This document shows positions 1-10,816 of a stretch of 64,000 bases of DNA, in pieces (the first letter of the stretch is position 1; each line of letters opens with the position of its first letter). The stretch comes from Cordia subcordata (Eukaryota; Streptophyta; Magnoliopsida; Boraginales; Cordiaceae): the NCBI GenBank assembly GCA_028554755.1, contig JAPTOF010000020.1:4221001-4285000 (forward strand). Direction: 5' to 3'. The translations under genes and the position numbers were made by a program. Below the pieces are notes generated by a model. That model had not been told where the DNA came from. It worked only from the letters and a program-made list of their open reading frames with translations, and searched no databases.

Positions 1-1581
1 AAGAACAAGCAATTGCAACTCTTCCTTGTGAAACTGAAGAGTTAGATTTGTTTTGTCTCTATGCTGATCGTGAGTCATTGTCCTTCAAAGAAGTTGTCAA
101 AGAGGATTGTTGGAAGAAAGCAATGGTAGAGGAAATTTGTGCTATCGAAAAGAATGACACATAGGAGTTAACTTCACCTTCAAGAGGACAACAATCCATT
201 GATGTCAAATGGGTTTAAAAAAATTAAGAAAATAGTAAATGGAAAGATTGATCGCTATAAGGTGAGACTTGTCACCAAAGGTTACAAGCAAAAATGTGGA
301 GTTGACTATGAAGACATTTTTTCTCCAGTTGCTCATCTTGATATGTTAAAAATGTTGATATCTCTTGTAGCACATCATGGTTAAAAGATATTCCATTTAG
401 ACATTAAATTAGCCTTTCTAAATTGAATACTTGAAGAGAAAGTCTATGTTGATTAACCTGAAGGATTTGTAATAAAAAGGCAAAAGGAGAAGGTGTATCA
501 TCTCAAGAAGGCTTTGTATAGACTAAAACAAACCCCGTGAGCATGAAATTCTCGAATTGATAAATATTTCCAAGAGAAGGGTTTCACCTAATGTCCTTTG
601 AAGAATGCAATTTACACAAAGAAAAATGTGAAAGGTGAAATGCTTACAACTTGTCTTAATGTAGATGATTTACTTTTTATTGGGAATAGTCAAAAGATGT
701 TTGATGACTTCAAGCAAGCAATGTTCAAGGAATTTGAAATGACAAACGGTAGACTTATGTCTTTCTTTCTTGGTATTGAAGTTCATCAACAAGATTATAG
801 CATTTTCTTATCACAAAAAAGGCATTTCGGTGAGCTACTTGAAAAATTTAGGATGAAGAATTGCAATCTAGCGGAAATTCTTGTTACTCCTAGTTTGAGA
901 ACGACAAAAAATAAAGAAGGAAAATATGTTAATCCTACCCTTTTCAAGAGCTTGATCGAAAGTCTGTGTGACCTCACAATCACAATGCCGGATATTGTCT
1001 ATGATGTTAGTCTTTTAAGCTGGAATATGGAAGCACCTAAAAAGTCTCATTGGCTTGTAGCAAAAAGGATTTCGAGGTACATTAAAGGTACCATGAATTT
1101 TGAGCTTTTGTATGGCTATTGTGATAGTGATTAGGTAGCTGACCAAGGTGAGAGGAAAAATATTTTTAGTTATGTGTTCTTTCTTGGATCGACAACTTTT
1201 GCTTGGACATCAAAGAAGAAAAGCGCGGTAGCTCTATCATCATGTGAAACTAAGTATGTTGCATTATTCTCAATAGTTTGCCAAGCAATATGGCTAAAGA
1301 ATTTGTTGAAGGAACTTAATCATCCACAAGAAGATTCAACTGTCATATACGTTGATAATAATTCTAGAATTAAGTTGTCAAAGAATACAGTGCAACATGG
1401 AAAGAGCAAACATATTGATCTCAAGTATCATTTCTTACGAGATCATGTCAAGATGAAGACAATTTCTTTGGAGTATTGCAACACTTCAGATCAAATGGTA
1501 GATATTTTCAAAGAGGCACTACTAGCTAATACATTCAAGAAGTTAAGATCTCTACTTGGCATGAGGATGGGTTTGGTTTGA
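1..1581 (+). pseudogene. Decayed Copia (Ty1-type) pol fragment: reverse transcriptase and RNase H
   Basis: Three broken reading frames (199-384, 598-1134, 1174-1581), with coding-like sequence also before 199, follow the usual Copia order. The start of the RT domain (KARLVAKGY-like and DYEDIFSPVAH) lies near 260-330. The RT active-site region is near 660, where the usual YVDD reads NVDD. The DIVYDVS/GTMNF region follows, then RNase H with the LSSCETKYVA box near 1235 and the KHIDLKYHFLRDH segment near 1410. In-frame stops occur at about 161, 382, 433, 454, 538 and 1132. The left part lies outside the window, so gag, protease and integrase cannot be judged. The frame ends seven bases before a TGTTGG LTR start, so this is the 3' end of one element. 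It cannot encode a working polymerase. Confidence 0.9.
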
Positions 1582-1587
1582 AAGGAG

Positions 1588-2098
1588 TGTTGGAAATTGT
1601 AAATCAAAAGTCCATTAATTACATTCATGGAATATGATTTAAGTTCATGGTACTTAGCAAGGTAAATTAATTGAATATATATGATGCATCTTTGAAGGAA
1701 GGCCATAAACCTAGTCAAATATATTTTAGTTTTTCCAGAGATTTATGCAATAGTTAGAGTAAGATACTACTAATATAAATAGGGGTGCTTTGCAAGTGTT
1801 TTGGCAAGCAAAAGAGAAAGCTAAAAAGTGAGTGAAAAGAAGAAAATATTGAGAGAAAAGTGAGTTCATTTTGTAAAAGTAGTAGCCTATATACTTTGTG
1901 AGTTTTTATATTCAATACAAATTATATTTAGTGGTAATTCTACTTCTTTGTGCACTTAAACTTGTCTAAGGATTTGTAAATCCAAAATAGTTTCCGTTGA
2001 TCAGTTTCTTGAGGAGAGAATGTCATTTACCATGAGTTTTTGCTTGAATTCAAAATATTTTCACAAAGTTTTAGTTATCTCCATCTTCCCTCGTAACA
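1588..2098 (+). repeat. 3' LTR of the decayed Copia element
   Basis: A purine-rich tract (GAAAGGAG, 1580-1587) directly precedes TGTTGGAAATTG, a typical Copia LTR start. A TATA-like ATATAAATAGG lies near 1773-1785, followed by an AG-rich leader. The right edge is set at CGTAACA (2098), which mirrors the TGTTGG start. That edge is an inference because no partner LTR or target duplication is in the window. Confidence 0.55.
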
Positions 2099-3123
2099 TC
2101 AAGTGTTGTTAAATAAAGTCTTATGTTTAATGATATTTCGTCATTTGATCTTTTTGTTTGTTCATTAAACTATTCAATTCTACTTTACTATTACTAATGT
2201 TATTCTTTAAATGTTATCTTATTATGGCAAAATCATTATTCTATTGCAATTTTATACATGCATCTATATTTGCATTAAAAAAGGATGGATTTTAATCTAA
2301 ATTTAAGATTTATTTAATTTCATATTATGTAACACAAATTTTGTGCAATAAACTACTTTATATTTTTTTAATTTTATTAAAAATTATTTCATTCCACAAT
2401 ATGCATTGACTTAAGTATAAAAGACTAGATTCTATTTGAAATGTATATAAATATATTGAAAATAATAAATTTTAAATCGAATTTATTTTTTTCTCTTTAA
2501 TCTCGTGGGTAAGAAAAATTTTGTTAATAGACTATTTTGTATTTTTTTTCAGTTTTTAAAATTAAAATCTTTTGATTTTCCATTTGATTGTAGATTTTTT
2601 ATAAATGATTTTAATAAATTATTTTATCTACTTTTTTACTATAATAAGTAAATAGATAAGAAACAAAAAAGAAGAAGTAAAAAGTAGCTTTTTTTAACAA
2701 ATATTTTTCATAATTTAAAACTAAAATTTTATGATTTAGAAATTAATTGCATTCTTTTTGTTGAATGATTTTATCAAATTATTTTTTCTTACTTTAACAA
2801 ATAAATATAAAATACTTTTCAATATGAGGCTTGGTTTAGTAAAGTTCAATAGCATGGGAAAATATAGGTAAAACTAAGACTTCATGGGAAACATTTACCC
2901 ATTTCTTCAACTATTATCTGTTCTATTGATTCCTGTCTTTCCTGCTAGTTCAACATTTTACAAGGACAACACACGTTGTGAAGTCCACTTGCCAGTATAT
3001 TCAAAGTGAGTATATGCATGTTTGTAGCTAAACCAAAGTACTAAACATTGCCTAATTTCAGTGCATTGTGGCATATTATTAGCATTTTCCATTCTAGTTT
3101 TTCTCCTAATCAGTATCATATAT
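2099..3123. other. AT-rich intergenic stretch, no gene seen
   Basis: Long A/T runs with no extended open frame and no repeat structure that I can assign. Short open frames near 2958-3143 show no domain pattern. Confidence 0.6.
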
Positions 3124-3546
3124 TGTAACATCCCATTCCACATCTGTTCTTTGTAAGATTTGTATGCACTTTATAATGGTTTGGATTCACTACTACTGTC
3201 ATCACCGGCTTAAGCATTTTGGGCCAGTTAGTTACGCTCAAGTATGGTGGCAGGCCATTAGTTGGGCTTGGCTCGTTACAGGTGATATCAAAGTAGGCTC
3301 TATGCGGATTCCATGTCGCCTGGGATTTTGGGCTGTGGTTCTGTTTGTATTTAGGCTGCAACGAGGACATCGTGTCTTTAGGGGGGATTCTGTAACGCTA
3401 CATCCCACACCGGTTCTTTGTGAGATTTGTGTGCACTTTATAATTGCTTAGGTTCATTATTAATGTCATTACCGGCTTAAGCATTTTGAACCAATTGATT
3501 AGGATCAAGTGTGTTAGCAGACTAATAGTTGGGTCTGGTCATTACA
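3124..3546 (+). mobile_element. TRIM (terminal-repeat retrotransposon in miniature), copy 1
   Basis: Two direct repeats, 3124-3280 (157 bp) and 3391-3546 (156 bp), both start TGTAAC and end in TTACA/ATTACA (TG...CA). They share blocks such as GGCTTAAGCATTTTG and TTTATAAT. Between them are only 110 bp. This begins with a primer-binding-site-like GGTGATATCAAAGTAGGCTC, a degenerate match to the initiator-tRNA-Met site, and ends with a purine tract AGGGGGGATTC just before the second repeat. The flanks are TATAT on both sides (3119-3123 and 3547-3551), the 5-bp duplication expected of LTR-element integration. There is no coding capacity; the open frame at 3164-3451 is accidental. Such elements need proteins from autonomous relatives. 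Confidence 0.82.
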
Positions 3547-3889
3547 TATATGTTTGGAGCTGCTAATCATGCTCATAGTCATATTAATTAAATTTGATCA
3601 TGGCAGACTCTTTCATTAGATTATCAACTTGCTGAGACATGCCTTGCTTTCCCTTTCACTCATCAAGTAAGTTTGAAATGACGTTCTTTTGAAGTATTTG
3701 TAACTTCTCTACCTATCCGTCCAACTGTATCAATGGGTGGCTCAAGGATAAAGCACAATCATACATAACAGCAAGTATTATTATGATAGAACAGTTATCA
3801 TACATAAAAATACTTATTGAAAAGGAATTCAGTAATCTTAAGAAATGAGTAATCTTGCAGGGAGTTAGATAAGTTCGAAATTAGCTTTG
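3547..3889. other. Intergenic stretch, no gene seen
   Basis: It separates the TRIM from the NPF relic. It may include intron sequence of the lost NPF gene, but I see no recognisable exon. Confidence 0.5.
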
Positions 3890-4385
3890 GTTTTGTCTGT
3901 TCATCCCATGCAGAAAAATAAGACCCAGAGTTGCCCCTATTGCTATTTTGTGGAGATCAATCGCAAAAACATAGCTACGGACTCAGGTTTACTCGATTCA
4001 ACCAAGCCATTGCCCATCACATTTTTCTGGATCACATTGCAGTACTCGTTTCTTGGGTCAGCTGATCTTTTCACCTTAGCAGGATTGTTGGAATTTTCCT
4101 TTGGAGAAGCACTAATTAGCATGAATCATGAGATCATTGGCTATATCACTATCTTGGGCATCGCTGGCCATGGAATACTAAACTCAGCGCAGTGACTGTA
4201 TTCACAGTCAACGGTTTTACAGGCAACTCTAAGCACAAACCATGGCTCTCTGGTCACAACTTTAATCATTGCAGATTGGATCTGTTCTACTGGCTAATTT
4301 GTGTGTTAAGTCTACTGAACTTCTTGCATTATCGTTTCTAGGCGTTGCGTTACATGTACCGCTCGATAAGGTCTAACAAGTAACC
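3890..4385 (+). pseudogene. Relic of the last exon of an NPF (NRT1/PTR, proton-coupled nitrate/peptide) transporter
   Basis: An acceptor-like TTTTGTCTGTTCATCCCATGCAG (3891-3913) precedes sequence matching the C-terminal part of PTR2 transporters across three frames. RVAPIAILWRSIA comes first, then after a frameshift near 3970 DSGLLDSTKPLPITFFWI and LQYSFLGSADLFTLAGLLEF. After another shift near 4145 come NSKHKPWLSGHN, LDLFYWLICVLSLLNFL and ALRYMYR. A tryptophan expected in the last helix is a TAG stop (about 4339). The family has 12 membrane helices in the plasma membrane or tonoplast; only about the last three are represented. No upstream exons are recognisable, so this is a dead fragment. 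The family assignment is firm; the subfamily is not. Confidence 0.82.
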
Positions 4386-4862
4386 TTTAGGCAGTGGAAA
4401 ATGATGCTATTTTCTGGCAGGCATAAAAATATTGGTTGTAAATATATATATGTCCAATGATTTTCTGGATCTTCATTTCGAAGCCAGAAACTAAAGAGGA
4501 AATGACAAGAATGTTCAAATATAATCCTTTTCCATACCATGCAATTTTCTTTTGTGAGTTCCACTTTGTCCGCCTTGTTCATTCTCACATTACATGTGGA
4601 CCCACCTCTCACTCAATTCTGAGTTTCACGCAATTTTCAATTTTTATTTGATTTAGAAGTGACATTTTCATTAGAGTAGATAATGTTGGCACTCCCAAAA
4701 ATGCCAAAATTTTTTCGGAAATGAAGAAATAAAAAAGGAAACATAAAAAGAAGAGGGGGATGTAAATTGTATCAAAGAAACGTGGTATTTTTACTTTTTG
4801 AAAGTCGAAAATTTTTCCTTAATTGTTGGAATCATGCAATGTTCCCAGCTTTTTACTTCTAT
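4386..4862. other. Intergenic stretch, no gene seen
   Basis: Short open frames on both strands overlap each other and show no domain pattern. Confidence 0.55.
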
Positions 4863-5774
4863 CATGGGTGGGTTGTGGTTGAAGGGTCAATATCGGTGCA
4901 ACCAAAGATTACCACCCTTGTTGTCGTGCATAAGTTGGATATGCATGGCTGACACCTGCACTTTGTTGCAATATTTGCCATGAGCAAAGGCAAAGCTACA
5001 TTATAGTCAGGGGAATAGTATATTTTTTATAATTTTTCAAACAAAAAGAGGTCAAATATATGAGGCGTACCACCTCATGATGAGATGCACCTCCTCATGA
5101 TGAGAGTGTTATTATTATTTCCTAAGTAAAAAATAAAAAATAAATTAGGACAAAAAAATATATGTAACTAGTTGTGTCGTGAAAAGTAAGAAAAAATAGA
5201 GAGAGAAAGGAGAAGAAAATAAAGAATAGCACAACATATGATTGATTTTCAACTTATATATAAAAATGTATTTAATAACATCATGAGTTCTAACCAAAAG
5301 AATAATAATAGCATTGTCGATGTCCAACAATCTCAAATTGCTAAGTCATGTAGGAGGATCATTATCAAATACAGTTTTATTTACCATGAGATTAGTTATG
5401 TTTTTTTTTATGTGTATTACTGTATCATTATCATAGCAAATATTATATATTTTACAATAATTTTTTAATTTATATAAATGTTTATCCATAAATGTTGCCT
5501 CGCTGAATACTGGGTCTTGGCTCCGCCTCTGACCTTGAGCCACTAGCAAGGAAGAAGTGTCCTTTAACAGGTGCAAATGGACAGTACGTGGCTTAGCGTC
5601 AAGATCATGAGGACTTGATAAAGATAATTCATAATTTTCTATTGGGATAAGTCTCTTAGGTTTTGGACGTTCAGGACAGTCTTGGCCTGCAACTTGTAAG
5701 GACAATAAGGACAAACATAATATGGTGTAGATGAATAATAGAATGCACAAATGATGAACTCTTCTATATACCAT
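4863..5774 (-). pseudogene. Truncated glyoxal-oxidase-like pseudogene 1, interrupted by an hAT-like element
   Basis: Read on the minus strand, ATG at 5774 opens a signal peptide (MVYRRVHHLCILLFIYTILC...) clearly related to that of the intact GLOX gene at 19301 (MALNRVNHLHILVFICTISC). A linker with NYELSLSSPHDLD follows. The frame then meets a 547-bp insertion (4986-5532). Beyond it (4863-4985) the GLOX sequence resumes as SWQILQQSAGVS, AMHIQLMHDNK and a degenerate VIFDRTDVGPS equivalent, with a 1-base loss and a 2-base gain. Homology stops abruptly at 4863, so only about the first 100 codons exist and all copper-ligand residues are missing. The 5' flank (AGAGAGAGGTAAAC before the ATG) also resembles the intact gene's leader. 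Confidence 0.85.
4986..5532. mobile_element. hAT-like non-autonomous element inside GLOX pseudogene 1
   Basis: The ends are AAAGGCAAAGCTACA (left) and, on the other strand, AGAGGCGGAGCCAAG (right). These are imperfect inverted GGMGGAGCCA-type termini common in plant hAT elements. Flanking 8-mers are CCATGAGC (4978-4985) and CCTTGAGC (5533-5540), a 7/8 target duplication. The interior is AT-rich with no transposase. The intact GLOX gene carries a single GCTCATGG at the matching codons, which is the empty site. Confidence 0.75.
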
Positions 5775-6199
5775 TGAGAGATTAATTAATTAAGATTAAT
5801 ATGTTTACCTCTCTCTGGTTGGGAGTTTTAAACAAGAATGGGCAAATGTTTGTAACATCACCATCTCTACTTAAATAGGAAATTTCAATTCTTTATTACT
5901 ACAAAAGAATCGATATATCTGCAAAAGACTCCATGCTTGTGGCTTGGACGCAATCATCACATATCCGTCCAATTGCATTTGACAAACAGGATTCAGCAAT
6001 ATGCAGCGAAAAGCACCCATGAATTAACATACAAAATTCTTCTAAGGACTTATCAGTTACAATCAGCCACACATCAGCAAAAATATGGCTAATATTCTAG
6101 TTGTATTATTGACATTAAACTTAATTGGGCAAGTAGCACTCTACTTTGCTTAAAAACCACCAAAGAAAATACAAGAGGTTTCTGCAGCCAGTCGTGTTT

Positions 6200-6930
6200 A
6201 AAAAAAGGCCAAAGTATTGTGTTCACTATTCTCATATTGGACATGATTGTAGTTCGTGTTCAACGCTTCGTCATAAAAAGTAAAAGAAAATTCAGAACAC
6301 GAACATCTAAAATTCAATTGAATTTTATGATTTTTATTACCCAATCAGATAGTGTTTTCTATCGAAATCTGAAAAATCTGAACCAATTCCTACGACTAGG
6401 TGAAAGGTGTGACTAACTGAGAATTGAAAAAGGAGAAAATGCATTATTTTGGTTGGAAGGAAATAGAGAAGAACTTAACAATAAAATAGATGTAATCAAC
6501 TCAAATCTTGCACACCTTTATGAACAATAGTTTTGACATTGTGCTTTTTTTAAAATTTGAATAATTTGATTTAACAAATAGAAAAAAAGAAATAAAAAAT
6601 AAAAGAACGCCCAAAACTTGAATAATAGAAATTGAATTGGGATTTATGATTTTTAATACCAAACCAATTATTTTTTTCTCTCTCAAAATTCAAAAATTTA
6701 ACCTCAAACATCAGAAACCTCTAGGTGAAAACAATGGAAAGCATCATTTTGATTGAAAAAGAAAAAGAAAATAATCAAATCAATAAAAAATTATGAAGAT
6801 ACATTTATTTTATTAATAGTAGTTTTGATATGGGGTTGCCTCTTTTTATATACTAGAGAAACCGATTAGAACTATCTTTAAAACTTGTTCGTTTATTTTC
6901 CATAAGAGTGAATAAATTTCGCAATCTATA
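6200..6930. repeat. Dispersed AT-rich repeat family C, copy 1
   Basis: It contains a recurring series: GAACATCTAAAATTCAAT, TTTTATGATTTTTATTACC, CAATTCCTACGACTAGGTGAAAGG, CATTATTTTGGTTGG, and a second similar half. The same series recurs at 12180-12832 and, more diverged and in several successive copies, at 59450-60600. It has no coding capacity. It is possibly the body of an old element, but I could not define termini. Confidence 0.6.
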
Positions 6931-7439
6931 AAGGGCAAAATTTGTATCACTAATATCAACCCATACTTCAGGGAAGAACTCCCAAGTTAATAATGATTAC
7001 ACCAGCCCCTTGAAAATAGACTTGGACCGAGATTTAAGTAAAATATCATGTCTACAAGATTACAAGGATGATGCCTAATCTTGAATTCGGGTTCGGGATG
7101 TTGCGGGATTCGCAGGTTCGGGGATTACAATTTTTTTTTAAATTTTAATTCTTCTACTGTATTCTGGACTTTTTAGGTACCCGTGGGTTTGGGACGTTTC
7201 GAAAATGAGATTTACTTTTAATTTTGATCAGGGTTTGGGACGAGATGGTATCTGGGTATCAAATTTGGGATTCTTTTGTGAGTAAGGTACTCGTTTCGTT
7301 GATATTTCTATATATTTTAAATGTCCATGTAGATGCCAAGGATTGAGCCAAAATAGACAACTCTTGCACACATTTTAAAGCAATCATAGGATCTATGACT
7401 ATCACTTAAAAAGATAATTATTTGCAACAAGCAAAGAGT
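6931..7439. other. Intergenic stretch, no gene seen
   Basis: Sequence with some G-rich patches (7085-7260) between repeat C and the second duplicated block. No open frame or known repeat was recognised. Confidence 0.5.
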
Positions 7440-8207
7440 GATTTGGGTGATTTCTTGGATCAAATAATTTCCAACATTGTTGTACAGTTGGTTTAAGCTT
7501 AGCCAGCATTTGGAAAGCTTGAATTTTTTAATTATTGAAGGTGTTTGGAAAATATAAAGCGGGAGGCTTTAGGTAATAAATGCAGACTTGCTTTGAACCA
7601 CTATATATCGTGTGTTCTGTCTTTGCTCTATTTTTGTTTCTCTTTGATTATTTGTTATTCTGTTATATCCGTTCGATCAAAGTCATTTTGTGATTGTTTG
7701 AGGAACACCTTGGTCCACCTCCAACCCCCCCCCCCTCTTCCCAGGAGGTCAATTTTCCACTCAGAGTCTGTCATAAGTACACAAAATAGAGGAACTAAAA
7801 CACGAAAGAAGAAAACTAGTTTAGTAGACAATTTGGAACGAAAACAACATAACAAATAGTTTGAAATATATCTTATGGTAAATGGATATTAGGCTTACCT
7901 ACAAATATGATGATTGCGTCGAACAACTTAATGAAGGTCATATAGCTATCAGGGAATAACGTCTCAGAAGCCTCCTCTCTCAAATAATCATTCATTAATC
8001 TAGTGTAACCTCCTTATAAAAAGAAAAAAGAAAGGAGAAAAGGCCATATATAATTTACTCATCCAAAAAGAAGTATATTATTGGCATGTTCGCCACAACA
8101 TTCAAATGATGAGGATGTAGCTTTGATGGTAGACTGCTCGCTTAGCTTGCTAGAAGTACGGGGATTGGTATCTCGCATCTCCATTTTACCGTTCCTTCTT
8201 TTAATCC

Positions 8208-9320
8208 TTTTTGCTGATCCTTTGCTCCTGCCTCACTTGAGTTGCTGCTATCCAAATTTATCCTAAGATTTATCACTCCAACAGCAAAAAGTTCTTTTTT
8301 CGTATTTGGTGTTCTTTATAACTTACGAGATAGTTCGAGTTTGGTTTTTCACTTTATAAAAACAAACTAACTTTTACAATCTAAAAGTCCACTTTGTGAA
8401 AAAGAAGCTGTTTGGTTTTTTATCTTGAAACTCGATTTGAGCCAAAAGTCAACAGAGTTTTAGGATTAGTTAAAATTTATTACTTATTCCTTTGCAATTT
8501 GCATGAAGGAGTTTTAAAACTTCCTTAAACGAAGGTAGCCTTGTTACTTTTGTTACTAATATTTCTTGAATTACAATTATTGTTAAAAAATAAATAAAAT
8601 ATAATAAATTAAAAATGAAAAAAACCTTAAATTTTTAAATGTAATAAAAATAAATTGAAAAATTTTAATAAAATAAGAAATAACTAAATTAATTTAATTA
8701 ACTAAAAATGAATAAAAATATAATAATATAAATAAATACTAATTCAATTAAAAGTAATAATTTAAATGTTTAATAATTTAATAGTCATTTTAATTTTTAA
8801 TTTGATAATAATTTATTAATTGTCTTGTAACTTAATCACTTTTCATTTATATCGTGTAGAACAAGTAATTGTATATTACTAGAAGTTTCAAATGTCCTTT
8901 TAGTAATTTAGACAATTAATTGTAATTTTAAAATGTAAAAACCAAATATAATTTCATTTAATACAAGTCCATTTCATATAAAAATAACCAAACATATTTC
9001 TTTTCTCACCAAAAATCTAACCAAAAGGCTTTCTTTAAAAACGACGTTTTCAAACTGAAAGCCACACTAGCCTTATTCTTATAATATTTGACACTGCTTG
9101 TGTCATCTTCATAATATTTAAAATCTTATTTTTTTAATTTCATTTCATCTTTTTGCTGATCCTTTGCTTCTGCCTCACCTGAGTTGCTAATACAAAAATA
9201 ATCCTAAGATTTGTCATGCAAATAGCAAAAACTTGGTTTTTTCATATTTGGTGTTCTTTATATAAGATTTATTCTTTACAGTATTTGACACTGCTTGTGC
9301 CATCTTCATAATATTTAAAT
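8208..9320. repeat. Tandem-like duplication split by a 0.74-kb AT-rich insertion
   Basis: A unit beginning TTTTTGCTGATCCTTTGCT and running through GTATTTGGTGTTCTTTATA to GACACTGCTTGTG and TCATCTTCATAATATTT occurs intact at about 9148-9320. The first copy is split: 8208-8326, then about 740 bp (8327-9067) of very AT-rich DNA, then 9068-9122. The insert's ends share a weak inverted GTTTGGTTTTT-type sequence, so it is probably an old non-autonomous element. No coding sequence. Confidence 0.55.
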
Positions 9321-9412
9321 CTAATTTTCATAATATCTGCTACTATTTTATATGTTTACAATATTGTTTTCGATTAAGAAGAAAATTTAATAGTATTGAT
9401 GTATGTGTGTCT

Positions 9413-9415
9413 ATG

Positions 9416-9449
<34 letters not shown>

Positions 9450-9452
9450 TAT
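9413..9452. repeat. Microsatellite (ATAC)n running into (AT)n
   Basis: Eight or so ATAC units followed by an AT run. Confidence 0.95.
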
Positions 9453-9678
9453 AGTATTAACATTGAGTTCATTCTAACAATGTTTTAATGGCAATCTCAA
9501 ACAACCTAATTGTTTTGCATTTTATTTTCTTGAAATTAGGGAACCCATGGTTTAAGAACCTGTATACGGAGTTCTTGTTATAATAGTGGGAGAAAACAGA
9601 AAAAATAAAAAATAGTTTTGTATAGTGTCTTGTTTTTATTTTGCACGGTCTCTTGTTCTGAGATTTTAAGCCTATGAA

Positions 9679-10626
9679 ACATGGGTGGGTTGAGGTTGAA
9701 GGGCCAACATTAATACGACCAAAGATTACCACCCTTGTTGTCGTGAGTAAGTTGGAAATGATTGGCTAGCACCTACAATTTTTTGCAATATTTGCCATGA
9801 GCACAGGCAAAGCCACATTATGGTAAGGGGGATAGTATATTCTTGATAATTTTTCAAATAATAATAGGTCAAATTATATGAGGTGCATCCCCTTATGATG
9901 AAGGTGCACCTCCTCATGACAAGAGTGTTGTTATTATTTCTTAAGTAAAAAATAGAAAGTAAATTAGGACAAAGAAATATATGTAACTGGTTGTGTTGTG
10001 AAAAGTGAGAAAATATGAAGAAAAATAGAGAGCGAAAGGAGAAGAAAATAAAGAATAGCACAATATGTGATTGATTTATCAACTTATATATATAAAGAAA
10101 TGTATTTAATAATATCGTGAGTTCTGACCAAAGGAATAATAATAGCATTGTCGATATCCAACAATTTCAAAATGTTGAGTCATGCAGGAGGATCATTATC
10201 AAATACAATTTTATTTACCATGACTATGCTTATGTTTTTTTGTGTATTGAGATATCATTATTATAGCAAATATTATATATTTTAGGATAATTTTTTAAAT
10301 TTATATAAAAATTTATCCATAAATGTTGCTCCACTGAGTAATGGGTCTTGGCTCCACCCCTAACCATGAGCCATCAACACCACCACAGCAACAAGGAGAG
10401 AGTGTTCTTTAACGAGTTGGTTTTGCAAATGGATAGTACTTGGCTTAAGATCAAGGACATGAGGACTCGATAAAGATAATTCGTAGTTTTCCACTGGGAT
10501 ACTTCCCTCTAGTTTTGGATGTTTGGGACGGCATTGGTCTGCAACTTGTAAGGACAATGAGGACAGACATAATATAGTGTAGATGAATACTAGAATGCAC
10601 AAATGATGAACTCTGCAGGACACCAT
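9679..10626 (-). pseudogene. Truncated glyoxal-oxidase-like pseudogene 2, interrupted by an hAT-like element
   Basis: On the minus strand, ATG at 10626 opens MVSCRVHHLCILVFIYTILC, a secretion signal like that of pseudogene 1 and the intact GLOX. A linker containing ENYELSLSSPHVLD follows. An insertion occupies 9803-10363. Beyond it the frame resumes as SWQILQKIVG..., then after frameshifts VIFGRINVGPSTSTHP, corresponding to residues 43-80 of the intact protein. Homology ends at 9679 at the same point as in pseudogene 1. It has the same insertion, truncation point and two-base gain after the DNK codons as pseudogene 1, so both descend from one already broken gene. Confidence 0.85.
9803..10363. 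mobile_element. hAT-like non-autonomous element inside GLOX pseudogene 2
   Basis: The flanking 8-mers CCATGAGC (9795-9802) and CCATGAGC (10364-10371) are a perfect 8-bp target duplication. The ends are ACAGGCAAAGCCACA and, inverted, TTAGGGGTGGAGCCAAG. Length is 561 bp, against 547 bp in pseudogene 1, and the two interiors are alignable throughout. No transposase. The assignment to hAT rests on the 8-bp duplication and the GGAGCCA ends. Confidence 0.8.
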
Positions 10627-10756
10627 TGAGAGATTAATTAGTTGAGACTAATATGTTTACCTCTCTTTGGTTAAGAGTTTAAGTGAGAATGTGCAATTGT
10701 TTGTAACATAACCATTTCTACTTAAAAAGGAAATTTCAGTTCTAAATTACCATAAA

Positions 10757-10763
10757 AGAATCG

Positions 10764-10796
<33 letters not shown>

Positions 10797-10816
10797 CGCG
10801 CGCGCGCACGCACGCG
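10757..10816. repeat. Compound microsatellite (AT)n(TG)n(CG)n(CA)n
   Basis: Alternating purine-pyrimidine tract: AT run, then TGTGTGTG, then CGCGCGCGCG, then CACGCACGCG. The duplicate at about 5908-5925 has only GATATATCTGCAAAAG here, so the array expanded after the duplication. Confidence 0.95.

Larger units (their letters stand above)
4863..7716. repeat. Segmental duplicate, copy 1 (partner 9679-11312)
   Basis: Two blocks match copy 2. The first is 4863-6150 (pseudogene, its leader and about 370 bp upstream) against 9679-11038. The second is 7440-7716 (TTGTTGTACAGTTGGTTT, then GGTGTTTGGAAAAT, then ATCCGTTCGATCAAAGTC) against 11039-11312. In copy 1 the two blocks are separated by about 1.29 kb that includes a dispersed AT-rich repeat. 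In copy 2 they abut. The left edge of both copies is the same ATGGGTGGGTT sequence, so the truncation predates the duplication. Confidence 0.75.

Noticed and set aside
3164..3451. 95-codon open frame across the TRIM
   Set aside because: It spans both LTRs and the internal domain, has no domain pattern, and is explained by the element.
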